This document shows positions 8,480 to 17,774 of a stretch of 64,000 bases of DNA, piece after piece (position 1 is the first letter of the stretch; the number at the start of each line of letters is the position of its first letter). This stretch comes from Hymenobacter cellulosilyticus. GTDB taxonomy: Bacteria; Bacteroidota; Bacteroidia; Cytophagales; Hymenobacteraceae. The stretch lies in NCBI RefSeq assembly GCF_022919215.1, contig NZ_CP095046.1:2966501-3030500 (forward strand). The letters are read 5' to 3'. The position numbers were made by a program, and so were the translations under genes. The notes below the pieces were generated by a model that saw nothing but the letters and a program-made list of their open reading frames with translations, searched no databases and was not told the origin of the DNA.

Positions 8480-9875
8480 ATGGAACGGTACAGACACTAC
8501 TCCGACGCCTCGCGCCTAGTACTGCCCGTGATGGATGTTCTCCTGATATATGGAGCCTTCCGCCTGGCCGGTCGCATGGTCTGGGGAACCTGGCAGTTTA
8601 CGGGCTATGCTCCTTTCTGCTTCGTGATTTTTGGCCTGCTCTGGTGGTTGCTTTCCGGGCAGTTTGCCAACATCTACCGGGTCGATAAGCTTATTACCTA
8701 CCCGAGAAGCTGCTGTATCTGATGCGTACCTTCCTGCTCCACGCCTGCCTGGTGCTGGCCGTGGTGCTGACGCTGGAGCTAGATTGGCTGTCACTGCGCT
8801 TCATTTTTGGCGTGTACAGCTTCTCGGTGGCTGGGGTGGTAGGAGCGCGGTTTCTGACCACGTTCTGCTACCGCGCCTATCATCGGCACATTGCCCGGCC
8901 TCATTCGCGCTTTATCATCGTAGGAGCCGGGGAAAGCGGGCAGGAGCTCTACCGCTTTCTGGCTTCCCACGACCCCATTGGCAACCAGTTCCAGGGCTTT
9001 TTTGCCGATGAGCCCGTGGCGGAGGGGCTGCGTCCCTACGTGCGGGGGCCGTTGTCGGAGCTGAAAAGCTACTGCCTGCGCACCACCATCGACGAAATCT
9101 ACTTTACCCTGCCGCTCGACCGGCACGAGCTCATCGAAGAGCTTTCTCAGTTTGCCGACGACCATTTTCTCTCGTTCCGCATCGTGCCCGATTTCCGCGG
9201 CACCGTGCGCCGGGAAGTGAATGTGTACTTCTACGACCATATGCCTATTCTTACCATCCGGCACCAGCCTTTGGGCATGCGGACCAATCAAGTACTGAAG
9301 CGCATGTTTGATATTGTCTTTTCCCTGGCCATTATCGGACTGATATTTCCCTTTATTCTACCCGTGCTGGCTTTGCTGATCAAGCTCGACTCGCCCGGGC
9401 CCGTGTTCTTCAAGCAGATGCGGCCGGGCAAGCGCAACCACCTGTTTCCCTGCTACAAGCTGCGCACCATGACGGCCGACCATCGTCAGACTGAGCTGCA
9501 GGCTACTTTTGCCGACCCGCGAGTAACCCGCGTGGGGCGCTACCTGCGCAAGTACAATCTGGATGAGCTGCCCCAGTTTTTCAACGTACTGCTCGGGCAT
9601 ATGTCGGTGGTGGGACCGCGGCCCAACATGGTGTCGCAGCTGGAAGAGTATTCCAAGCACATCCGCACTTACCAAATGCGCCACGCCGTGACCCCCGGCA
9701 TCACCGGGTATGCCCAGGTAAACGGCTACCGCGGCGAAACCCGCGCCCCCAGGCCATGCGCAAGCGGGTGGAGTACGACCTGAAGTACATGGAAACCTGG
9801 ACGTTTGGCCTCGACATGAAAATCATCGGCAAAACGGTCTGGAACATGATTCGCGGCGAGAAAAACGCCTACTAA
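8480..9875 (+). CDS. exopolysaccharide-initiating polyprenyl-phosphate hexose-1-phosphate transferase (WbaP/WcaJ type)
   Basis: About 465 residues. Starts repeat-unit synthesis by moving a hexose-1-phosphate from UDP-sugar onto undecaprenyl phosphate. Order of parts: four N-terminal membrane segments, a Rossmann-like middle domain starting FIIVGAGESGQELYRF, a re-entrant membrane helix (KRMFDIVFSLAIIGL), then the bacterial sugar transferase core with KLDSPGPVFFKQMRPG, CYKLRTM, RYNLDELPQ-like RKYNLDELPQFFNVL and SVVGPRPNM. Two frame breaks lie at C runs 8701-8703 and 9746-9750; one C in each restores KLITYPEKLLYLMR and RAPQAMRKRVEYDLK, with stop at 9873-9875. Sugar specificity cannot be read from sequence. 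Confidence 0.9.
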
Positions 9876-9877
9876 CG

Positions 9878-10011
9878 GTGAGATGGTGAAATCGTGAGGT
9901 GATGAGTTTTCGTTCTTCTGGCGCAGCTCAGCTCAATTTAGAGTCTAGACTCACTATTTGACCACTTCAGCACTCTACCATTCTACCACTTCACGCTTCA
10001 CTATTTGACCA
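9878..10011. repeat. inverted array of degenerate octamers, copy 1
   Basis: Left side: consecutive 8-mers gtgagatg, gtgaaatc, gtgaggtg, atgagttt from 9878. Right side from about 9951: reverse-complement-type 8-mers (tcactatt, tgaccact, tcagcact, ctaccatt, ctaccact, tcacgctt...) reaching the wecG start. The centre has a perfect 12-bp palindrome gagtctagactc (9941-9952). A second array of the same design lies at 20020-20147. Confidence 0.65.
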
Positions 10012-10791
10012 ATGCTACCCAAACGCCTAGTGCTGGATTCGTGGATTTCTACCGGAACCCCGGCTGAGTTCGTAACGGCTATTCTGGCGTTAGGAGCGGC
10101 CCGCTCGTCGGCTTACGTGTGCTGTGCCAACGTGCACATGGTGGTGGAAGCCCATCAGCACCCCGATTTTCGCCGCATTCTGGATGAGGCCGATATTGTG
10201 ACGCCTGATGGCAGCCCAGTGGCGGCCGCCGTGGGCTGGTTTCATCAGCAGGCCCAACCTCGCATTGCCGGGATGGATTTGCTCCCGGTTTTGCTGGCCG
10301 AGGCCGCCCGGCGCGGGCAGTCGGTGTACTTCTACGGCACTACCGAAGAAGTGCTGGCCGCCATGGTGGCCCGGGCCCGGCGTGAGCTGCCCGACCTGAA
10401 GATTGCGGGCACCCATTCCCCACCGTTTCGGCCGCTTACGCCCGAGGAGGATGCTGCCGAGGTAGCCACCATCAACGCGGCCGACCCCGATTTGCTGTTT
10501 GTGGCCCTGGGCTGTCCGCGGCAGGAACGCTGGATGGCGGCCCACCGCGGCCGTATTCGCAGCTGCATGCTGGGAGTGGGCCAGGCCTTTCCGGTGTATG
10601 CCGGCCTGGAGCGGCGCCTGCCCGCCTGGGCCCGCCGTCTGTGGCTGGAATGGGCTTACCGCCTGTATCTGGAGCCCAAGCGCCTCTGGAAGCGCTACCT
10701 GCAAACCAATACGACCTTTCTCTACCTGCTGGGCCGCCGCCTGCTAACGTATGCGGCCGACCGACCACCCGTATCCGTCGCGGGCAAGTAA
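10012..10791 (+). CDS. WecG/TagA/CpsF family glycosyltransferase (GT26)
   Basis: 259 residues, normal for the family, which typically transfers an N-acetylmannosamine-type or other sugar to a polyprenyl-linked acceptor at the inner membrane face. Visible: CCANVHMVVEAHQ, the catalytic region TPDGSPVAAAVGW, RIAGMDLLPVLLAEAARRG, and FVALGCPRQERWMAAHR; the C-terminus is basic (WLEWAYRLYLEPKRLWKRY), as expected for membrane association. Start ATG 10012, abutting the octamer array. It probably adds the second sugar after the upstream initiating transferase. Intact. Confidence 0.92.
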   Translation: MLPKRLVLDSWISTGTPAEFVTAILALGAARSSAYVCCANVHMVVEAHQHPDFRRILDEADIVTPDGSPVAAAVGWFHQQAQPRIAGMDLLPVLLAEAARRGQSVYFYGTTEEVLAAMVARARRELPDLKIAGTHSPPFRPLTPEEDAAEVATINAADPDLLFVALGCPRQERWMAAHRGRIRSCMLGVGQAFPVYAGLERRLPAWARRLWLEWAYRLYLEPKRLWKRYLQTNTTFLYLLGRRLLTYAADRPPVSVAGK

Positions 10792-10799
10792 AGCAGGGC

Positions 10800-10994
10800 A
10801 CTACTGCTTGATTGGGTTATACTGGATAATATTTATTGGCAATTGATCTATTATAAAAAATATTCATAAAAATTATAAGCAATATTATAATAGTTTAGTA
10901 TATTTCTGCAAGTAAGACATAACCAGTAAGCACAGACTTACTCCCGACATCGTCTTCTCTCCCCCGTCTCTTTTCTAACCAGTATCCACACAGC
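10800..10994 (+). promoter_or_regulatory. AT-rich gap with probable promoter for the CDP-sugar module
   Basis: Roughly 120 bp of very AT-rich sequence (10815-10925) between wecG and the cytidylyltransferase gene, contrasting with the GC-rich flanks. It likely holds a new promoter for the four genes that follow; no exact element is assigned. Confidence 0.4.
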
Positions 10995-11885
10995 ATGAAA
11001 GCAGTAATTCTTGCGGGCGGCTATGGCACCCGAATCAGCGAAGAAAGTGGCGTCCGGCCCAAACCCATGGTGGAAATCGGCGGCAAGCCTATCCTGTGGC
11101 ACATTATGAAAATCTATTCCCACCACGGTATCCGGGATTTCGTTGTGTGCTGCGGCTACAAAGGCCATATGATAAAACAGTATTTCTCGGATTATTTCCT
11201 ACATAATTCCGATGTGACTTTTCGGATGGACCGCAATGAGATGCAGATTCACCGCAGCAATGCCGAGCCCTGGACGGTAACGCTGGTGGATACTGGGCAG
11301 GAAACCATGACCGGCGGCCGTTTGCGCCGGGTGCGGGAGCATCTCGACAACGAAACCTTCTGCCTGACTTACGGCGACGGGGTCGGGAACGTGGATATTC
11401 AGGCCGCCATTCGTCACCACCGGCAGGAAGGCGCCCTGGCCACGCTCACGGCCGTGCGGCAGCCGGGCCGCTTCGGGGTTTTCTCCCTTGGCGACGAGTC
11501 TAGCCGCATTTCCAACTTCATGGAGAAGCCCGAAGGCGGCGAAACGCCCTGGATTAACGGAGGCTTTTTCGTGCTCGAGCCCGCCGTGTTCGACTACATC
11601 GACAATGACGACACGGTGTGGGAAAAAGGCCCTCTGGAGCGCCTGGCCGCTAATGGAGCCCTGGCCGCCTACCGCCACACCGGCTTCTGGCAGCCCATGG
11701 ACACGCTGCGCGACCGGAACATGCTGGAGGAAATGTGGAGCACTGGCAAGGCCCAGTGGAAAATCTGGGGGAACACCGCGGACGTGCCCGCCCCGGACCC
11801 CGTGCTGACCGACATTATGACGTCGGCAGTGGCTGCCCCGGCCGGGCAGCGCGTAGCGGCTCCCACGCTGCTGCCCAACGTATAA
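10995..11885 (+). CDS. rfbF: glucose-1-phosphate cytidylyltransferase
   Basis: 296 residues. Makes CDP-glucose from CTP and glucose-1-phosphate. Nucleotidyltransferase signature [19 protein letters not shown], then [29 protein letters not shown] carries a metal-binding Asp, and [16 protein letters not shown] and [15 protein letters not shown] are typical of RfbF. It is about 40 residues longer than the usual ~257; the extra is a C-terminal Ala/Pro-rich tail after the core. Neighbours are sugar-modifying enzymes, but no recognisable CDP-glucose 4,6-dehydratase (rfbG) is in the window. Confidence 0.92.
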   Translation: MKAVILAGGYGTRISEESGVRPKPMVEIGGKPILWHIMKIYSHHGIRDFVVCCGYKGHMIKQYFSDYFLHNSDVTFRMDRNEMQIHRSNAEPWTVTLVDTGQETMTGGRLRRVREHLDNETFCLTYGDGVGNVDIQAAIRHHRQEGALATLTAVRQPGRFGVFSLGDESSRISNFMEKPEGGETPWINGGFFVLEPAVFDYIDNDDTVWEKGPLERLAANGALAAYRHTGFWQPMDTLRDRNMLEEMWSTGKAQWKIWGNTADVPAPDPVLTDIMTSAVAAPAGQRVAAPTLLPNV

Positions 11886-11973
11886 CTGATTCTTTTTCTG
11901 GCAAGTGTGCTTTTCCGCCCTGGCGCGGCCGGACCCCTCTTGCCTTGTATTTCTTCTTTCACTCCCTGCTTTT

Positions 11974-13076
11974 ATGCAACGCATTCTGATAACTGGTAAC
12001 ATGGGCTACGTGGGGCCCGGCGTGGTACGTCACCTGCGGCGCACCTTTCCCAAGGCCGAGCTTATCGGCTATGATATGGGCTACTTCGCCCAATGCCTGA
12101 CTGGCGCCGAGCGCCTGCCTGAGTCGCGCCTCGACCGGCAGCTGTTCGGCGACGTGCGCCACCTGCCCGACTCCCTGCTGCAGGAAGTAGATGCCGTGGT
12201 ACACCTGGCCGCTATTTCCAACGACCCCATGGGCCAGACCTACGAGGATGTGACTCTGGAAATAAATTACCGCGCCGGCATCGGGCTAGCGCGCCGGGCC
12301 AAGGCGGCGGGCGTTACCTCCTTCGTGTTTGCCAGCTCCTGCAGCATGTACGGGGCCGGGGAGAGGGAGCCAAAACCGAGCAGTCGGAACTGAACCCGCT
12401 GACGGCCTACGCACGCTCCAAAGTGCTGAGTGAGCAGGAACTGGCCCCGCTGGCCACAGAGAATTTCCGCGTGACCTGCCTGCGCTTTGCCACGGCTTGC
12501 GGCTGGAGCGACCGGCTGCGGCTGGATCTGGTAGTGAATGACTTCGTGGCCGGGGCTGTGGCTACGGGCCGCATCAGCATCCTGAGCGACGGCTCGCCCT
12601 GGCGCCCCCTGATTCATGTGCAGGACATGGCCCGCGCTATCGAGTGGGCCATTGGCCGGTCCGCCGATTGCGGCGGTAACTTCCTGGCCATCAATGCCGG
12701 CTCGGAGGAGTGGAACTACCAGGTGCGCGACCTGGCCGCGGCTATTGCCGACATCATTCCGGGTACCAGTGTGGAACTCAACCCCAGCGCCCCGCCCGAC
12801 AAACGCTCCTACCGCGTCGATTTCAGCCTCTTTCGGCAGCTGGCTCCGCATCACCAGCCCCAGCGCACCCTGGCCGATACCATCACCGAACTGCGTGACG
12901 GCTTGATCCGGATGGGCTTCCGCGACCCCGAGTTCCGCTCGTCGCAGCTGATGCGCCTGCGGGTGCTGACGGCCCTGCGGGACAGCGGGCAGCTAAACGA
13001 AGCCCTCACCTGGGCTCCCGAAAAAGTGGCTGCGGCGGTCCATGTGCCGGAGCCTGCCGAGCTGGCCCTGTCGTAG
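11974..13076 (+). CDS. NAD-dependent epimerase/dehydratase (extended SDR)
   Basis: About 367 residues. N-terminal Rossmann motif MQRILITGNMGYVGPGVV, DAVVHLAAISNDPMG, and the extended-SDR catalytic region: SSCSMYGAGGEG then YARSK (YxxxK). The frame breaks at the G run 12358-12361; one G restores MYGAGGEGAKTEQSEL and reads on to the stop at 13076. ATG 11974 is chosen over an in-frame upstream start because it puts the Rossmann strand at the N-terminus. Downstream GSPWRPLIHVQDMARAIEW matches sugar-nucleotide epimerases. Its substrate is probably a CDP-linked sugar because rfbF precedes it and a 3,5-epimerase gene follows; this is inference. Confidence 0.85.
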
Positions 13077-13136
13077 TGCCGCGACGCTTTTTTCCCTGCC
13101 TGTTTCCTTTTCCACCACCGCTACACCTCTTTCACT

Positions 13137-13696
13137 ATGATTTTTACGGAGACCGAACTTGCTGGCGCTTACATCATTGACGTAGACCGCATGTCCGACG
13201 AGCGGGGCTTTTTTGCCCGTTCCTGGTGCGAAGACGAGTTTGCCGCCCACGGTATTCTGATGCCCCGGTACAAGCCAACCTGTCGTCGAACCCCAAAAAA
13301 GGCACCCTGCGCGGAATGCATTTCCAGCTGCCGCCCCACGAGGAAACCAAGCTGGTACGCTGCACCCAGGGCGCCATCTACGACGTCATCGTGGATTTGC
13401 GGGAAGAGTCGCCCACCTACGGGCAGTGGCTGGGCGTGGAGCTAACGGCCGCCAGCTTCCGGATGCTGTTTGTGCCGGGCCGCTTTGCCCACGGTTTCCT
13501 TACTCTCGCTGACAATACCGACGTGAGTTACCAGGTGTCGGCTAAATACGCGCCCGGCGCCGAGCGGGGTCTGCGCTGGAACGACCCGGCCATCAATATT
13601 CAGTGGCCCTTCGAGCCCAAGCTGGTGTCGGAGAAGGACAGCCACCACCCGGATTTTCAGCTCCTGGTGCCTGAAATTCAAGTAGAAGCCAAATAA
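13137..13696 (+). CDS. rfbC: dTDP-4-dehydrorhamnose 3,5-epimerase family protein
   Basis: About 186 residues, cupin-fold RmlC family; epimerises a 4-keto sugar nucleotide at C3 and/or C5. Visible: DERGFFARSWCEDEF, KKGTLRGMHFQLPPHEETK (catalytic His in GMHFQ), QGAIYDVIVDLR, LFVPGRFAHGFLTL and DVSYQVSAKYAPGAERGLRW. The frame breaks at the C run 13263-13266; one C gives ILMPPVQANLSSNPKKG. No rmlA, rmlB or rmlD is nearby, so it probably acts on the product of the adjacent rfbF/SDR module rather than on dTDP-rhamnose precursors. Family firm, substrate inferred. Confidence 0.88.
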
Positions 13697-13793
13697 AAAA
13701 CCTGTCTGTCCGGACCGAGTTGCGGCATTTTCCCGTCAGCTCGGTCCGCCGATTTTTCCAGGCTGCATTGCTCACCTTCCATTTCTGAATTAC

Positions 13794-15149
13794 ATGATAC
13801 TAGTAGATAAAGCGCTGGCTGAGCGGCAGCGCCTGGGCCAGCCCATCCGCGTGGGTATGGTCGGAGCCGGCTTCATGGCCAAGGGCGTGGCCCGGCAGAT
13901 TTGCCGCTACGTGGCCGGTATGGAACTCGTCGCCATTGCTAACCGCACCCTCGACAAAGCCCGGGCGTGCTACGAGGAAGCCGGTACGCTGGCCCCGCGG
14001 GAAGTGGCTTCCGTGGCTCAGCTCGAAGCCTGCATTGCCCAGGGCCTGCCCGCCATTACCGACGACGCCCTGCTGCTAAGCCGGGCCGAGGGCATCGACG
14101 CCATCATTGAGGTAACCGGGGCCGTGGAGCACGGGGCGCGGGTGGTGCTCGAAGCCATCCGGCACGGCAAGCACATTGTGCTGCTCAATGCGGAGCTGGA
14201 CGGCACCGTGGGCCCGATTCTGAAGGTGTACGCCGACCGGGCCGGGGTTATCTACACCGTGGCCGACGGCGACCAGCCGGGCGTGACGCTTAACCTGGCC
14301 CGCTTCGTGCAGGGCATCGGGGTGAAGCCCGTGCTGTGCGGCAACATCAAAGGCTTGCACGACCCCTACCGCAACCCGACCACTCAGGAGGGCTTTGCCC
14401 GGCAGTGGGGGCAGAACCCAAGCATGGTGACCAGCTTCGCCGATGGCAGCAAAATCAGCTTCGAGCAGGCCGTCATTGCCAACGCCCTGGGCATGCAGGT
14501 GGCCCGGCGCGGCATGCTGGGCCCCACCGTGGCGCCCGGCACGCCCATCAGCAAGGCCGCCGAATGGTATCCGCAGGAAGAGCTGCTCAGCGGCGGCCCC
14601 GGCATTGTGGATTACGTGGTGGGTGCCGAGCCCGGCCCGGGCGTTTTCGTGCTGGGCACCATCGACGACCCGGTGCAGCAGCACTACCTCAAGCTCTATA
14701 AGCTCGGCCCCGGGCCGCTGTACTGCTTCTACACGCCCTACCACCTGTGCCACTTCGAAACCCCGACCACCGTGGCCCGCGCCGTGCTGTTCAAGGACGC
14801 GGCCCTGGCCCCGGCCGGCCCCATGCGCGTGGAGGTTATAACAGCGGCCAAGATTCCGCTTTTTGCCGGGCAGACTCTGGACGGCATCGGGCACTACCAC
14901 ACCTACGGCCTGGCCGAAAACGCGCCGGTAGCCGACCAAGAGCGGCTGTTGCCTATCGGGGTGGCGGAAGGCTGCATCCTGCGCCACGACATAGCCAAAG
15001 ACCAGGCACTAACCTACGACGACGTGATTCTGCCCGAAGGCCGCTTGATAGACCAGCTGCGCCAGGAGCAGGCCGCGTATTTCGGCCGCTCCAACTCCGA
15101 CAGGACAACTGCCGTGCCCACGGCCGAAGTAGCAGCTAACCTCGGTTAG
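13794..15149 (+). CDS. NAD(P)-dependent homoserine-dehydrogenase-like oxidoreductase (COG4091 type)
   Basis: 451 residues. N-terminal Rossmann fold VGMVGAGFMAKGVARQI, then DAIIEVTGAVEHGARVV and HIVLLNAELDGTVGP, as in proteins labelled predicted homoserine dehydrogenases. The C-terminal part (AKIPLFAGQTLDG..., AKDQALTYDDVIL) resembles a SAF-like domain. These proteins recur in surface-polysaccharide clusters beside cytidylyltransferases and epimerases; their reaction is not settled as far as I know. It closes the plus-strand arm, before a strong bidirectional terminator. Function in unusual sugar synthesis is inferred. Confidence 0.8.
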   Translation: MILVDKALAERQRLGQPIRVGMVGAGFMAKGVARQICRYVAGMELVAIANRTLDKARACYEEAGTLAPREVASVAQLEACIAQGLPAITDDALLLSRAEGIDAIIEVTGAVEHGARVVLEAIRHGKHIVLLNAELDGTVGPILKVYADRAGVIYTVADGDQPGVTLNLARFVQGIGVKPVLCGNIKGLHDPYRNPTTQEGFARQWGQNPSMVTSFADGSKISFEQAVIANALGMQVARRGMLGPTVAPGTPISKAAEWYPQEELLSGGPGIVDYVVGAEPGPGVFVLGTIDDPVQQHYLKLYKLGPGPLYCFYTPYHLCHFETPTTVARAVLFKDAALAPAGPMRVEVITAAKIPLFAGQTLDGIGHYHTYGLAENAPVADQERLLPIGVAEGCILRHDIAKDQALTYDDVILPEGRLIDQLRQEQAAYFGRSNSDRTTAVPTAEVAANLG

Positions 15150-15181
15150 AACTTCCGCCAATAACAAGCTATGAAACAAAC

Positions 15182-15222
15182 AACCGGGCCGCTCTTCTAT
15201 ACGAGGAGCGGCCCGGTTATTT
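15182..15222. terminator. strong bidirectional terminator between convergent operons
   Basis: Perfect 13-bp arms aaccgggccgctc (15182-15194) and gagcggcccggtt (15206-15218), 11-nt loop, followed by attta. It lies between the convergent ends of the oxidoreductase gene (plus) and the GT2 gene (minus). Confidence 0.8.
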
Positions 15223-15274
15223 AGGTGGAGTTGACGAAGCTTAAGTTATAAGGTAAGGGTTGGCAGAGCCTCGA

Positions 15275-16291
15275 TTAGTGAAACGCCGGAGCACCGACAC
15301 CAGCGGGGCGAGCGGGCCGCTCCACGGCTTGCGGGGCCGGAGCCGCCCAGCCGCGGCGGGCCCGGGCCTGGATAAGCTTCCGGCTTTCCACCGCCTCCCG
15401 CCAGTGCTGCCACACATACCGGTATGCCGGCAGGGAGCTGCGCTCAAATAGTACCGAGTAGGCCATAATGGCCAGCTGCCGCGGAATGGCCTGCAGCAGC
15501 AGCCGTGGAGCTTGGGCCGGAGTCGTGTTTTTAATCAGCAGCAGCCACTGGTTTTTCACCGCGTCGGTTTTGATGGCGCTGGCCAGGCGGTTGCGCAGGC
15601 GTAAGTTGGCGGGCAAAAACTGTCGGGGGTGCAACGCGCGGCAGGACGGCTCAAACCAGGTGCGCCAGCCGTAGAGCCGCCCGCGCCAGGCCACGTCCCA
15701 GTCTTCCTTGTGAGCAAAAAAGCGGGGGTCGAAGAAGTGGTCTTCCACCCGCAAGTCATCAATAAAGCGGCGACGAAATAGCGGTAAGGCCCCGTCGGCC
15801 CCGTCTACGTAGCCCGGCGTAAGGTCCGCTTCACTGACGCGCTGCCGGTGCAAACGCAGGCCAAAGCGGCCGTCGGGCAGGGCATTCATGCCGGCGCTGT
15901 CGATGTAGGGGTCCGCTTCCAGGCTTTGCACCAGCAGCCCGCACACCGTCCCGATTTGCTCGTCGCGCTGCATGGCTGCTACGGCCTGGGCCAGGTAGTC
16001 GGGCTGCATTTCCACGTCGGGGTTCACCAGCAGCACGTAGTCCGACTGGGTGCGGTCCAGGGCGTAGTTGTGGCCGCCGCAGAAGCCGGTATTTTGTGGC
16101 AGGCGGTGCAGCTTCAGCCGGGCATCGGTAGCGGCCAGGGCTTCAACCCGGGTGCAGGTATCGTCGCGGGAGGCATTATCGACCACCCAGAGCTCAAAGT
16201 CGGAGTAGGTCTGGGCCAGGGCCGAGCGCAGGCAGGCCTCCACCGAGTCGGCACTGTTCCAGGTGACGAGCGAAAGCAGAACGGAAGGCAT
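15275..16291 (-). CDS. family 2 glycosyltransferase (rhamnosyltransferase-like)
   Basis: 338 residues from ATG 16291. GT-A fold: MPSVLLSLVTWNSADSVEA at the N-terminus, WVVDNASRDDTC, RLPQNTGFCGGHNYAL, and LLVNPDVEMQPDYL with the DxE-type metal motif; a later PLFRRRFIDDLRVEDHFFD resembles the acceptor/catalytic loop. An upstream in-frame ATG at 16336 would add 15 unlikely residues and overlap the previous gene. It is last in the minus-strand arm, 37 bp after the GT61 gene. Sugar specificity unknown. Confidence 0.88.
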   Translation of the reverse strand: MPSVLLSLVTWNSADSVEACLRSALAQTYSDFELWVVDNASRDDTCTRVEALAATDARLKLHRLPQNTGFCGGHNYALDRTQSDYVLLVNPDVEMQPDYLAQAVAAMQRDEQIGTVCGLLVQSLEADPYIDSAGMNALPDGRFGLRLHRQRVSEADLTPGYVDGADGALPLFRRRFIDDLRVEDHFFDPRFFAHKEDWDVAWRGRLYGWRTWFEPSCRALHPRQFLPANLRLRNRLASAIKTDAVKNQWLLLIKNTTPAQAPRLLLQAIPRQLAIMAYSVLFERSSLPAYRYVWQHWREAVESRKLIQARARRGWAAPAPQAVERPARPAGVGAPAFH

Positions 16292-16328
16292 AGGCGGAAG
16301 GGGAGAAGTGAAACGGAAAATGGTGGGC

Positions 16329-17545
16329 TCAGGCAAGGACCAGCCGGGGCAGGGCCCGGCGCAGCGTGTGCTGCAGGGCCTGAATATCCACCGTCAGGTC
16401 GGCGCGCCGGTTAGCAAAGGCCTTTTGCCCGGAGGCCGCTTCGGGGCGGCTGATCAGCGGGTAATGCGGCATGTCGAGGCGGGAAGTCAGATCCAGGTAG
16501 TCGGGCACCACAAAATTGCGGGGCAAAAATTCAATCAGCGGAGTGCCCGGCGGGCAGAACAGGATGTTGGCTAAACCGGCGCTTACGGGGCCCACGACGG
16601 CCCGGGCTCCGGCAAAGAGGGCTATTTTTTCCCGCACGCTCAGCGGGCTGAGCTCGTAGCTGCGGAAGCCGAAGGTGTTGAGCATCTTCTCCACTTCCGT
16701 CTCGTTGCGCACGTGGCGGAAGTCCGCGTCGCGGCGGCTCACGTACACCAGCGGGCTAAAGGAGTAGGCTTCCGAAGCGGGCAGAAAGGCTTGGTGCATA
16801 AACCGTCCGGCCCAGAGCGGGGCATGCTGGCTCCGCCCCCGCACGGCCGACGTCACGACCAGTCGTTGGGCCTGCAAATGGGCATTGCCCTGCATGTCGA
16901 TTATTTGCTCGTCGCGGATGCCCAGCTCAAGCAGCGTTTCCACCGCGAAGCGGTGCCCCCGGTCATAAATGAGAAAGTAGTCGATGGAGTCCCAGAGGCC
17001 GGCTTCCTGTATCAGGTGCAGGCGCGGCACGGAGTCGAGCAGCCAGTGGTAGTAGTTGCCAATGGCCGCGCCACCGCCGGCCAGCAAGCTGCACACCGTT
17101 CCTTGAATGTAGCGGGGCGTCGAGAAGTAGCGCTGGTGGAAAATTGGGTTGGCGGTAGAAGCTTCCAGGGCAAAGGAAATCCGCGAAAACTGCAGCGAGG
17201 CGTCGCCCACCAGGTAGTTGTCCCGGGTAATGACGGCCAGGCTGTTGATGTGGTCGGTGTTGATGCGTCCTTCCTCCAGGGTTAGCACGAAGGCGGGGTC
17301 AACTAGTTCGCGGGTAGGAATTGCCTCGCAGTGCGCCGGCTTCAGGATTCGATAGGCTTCTGGTACTTCCAGATACGATTCGTAGACGGGGTATACTTCG
17401 GTGTACGTGGCCCCGCTGCGGGGCGGGCGGACAGTTCCCGGCTGGAAGCATAGATTCCTGCCGGCCGCAGGTGACGGTTGTGGGGAATAGTTTCGCGCAG
17501 TACTACGCCGGCTCGTCGCTGAGCTCGGGCAAAAAGGTCATGCAT
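16329..17545 (-). CDS. glycosyltransferase family 61 protein, paralogue A
   Basis: About 405 residues. Visible GT61-like motifs: GGGAAIGNYYHWLLDSVPRL, YFLIYDRGHRFAVETL, SPLVYVSRRDADFRHVRNE, and the C-terminal VGPVSAGLANILFCPPGTPL. The frame breaks at the C run 17411-17414 (plus strand); one base joins the N-terminal part starting MHDLFARAQRRAG at 17545 to the main body as AAGATYTEVYPVYESY, which then matches paralogue B throughout. GT61 enzymes add xylose, N-acetylglucosamine or other sugars; here they are presumed to decorate the repeat unit. The paralogous neighbour ends 229 bp upstream. Confidence 0.85.
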
Positions 17546-17718
17546 AACAGAGCAAGGTTGGAAGAAGAGCGGCTCATCAGCGAGAATTCAACCGGGGGCG
17601 CCTGGCTGAAAACAAAGACATCAGGCAGGGTGTAACTGCACGACCATACCCCGTTTGGGTTGGTAGCAATTGTTGGTGAAAGTGTGGCGTAGGGTGTGGC
17701 AAAGGCCGTTGGACTTCG

Positions 17719-17758
17719 TACGCCGCTTATCCGGAGCGGGCCCCGAATAAGCGGCGTA
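17719..17758 (-). terminator. palindromic hairpin after GT61 paralogue B
   Basis: Perfect 12-bp arms tacgccgcttat (17719-17730) and ataagcggcgta (17747-17758), 16 bp beyond the stop of the upstream minus-strand gene. No clear U-run on the minus strand, so termination efficiency is uncertain. Confidence 0.45.
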
Positions 17759-17774
17759 GCACCGCAAGGCCCGG

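Noticed and set aside
13137-13696. dTDP-rhamnose pathway
   Set aside because: Only the RmlC-like gene is present; rmlA, rmlB and rmlD are absent from the window, and the neighbours point to a CDP-linked sugar.
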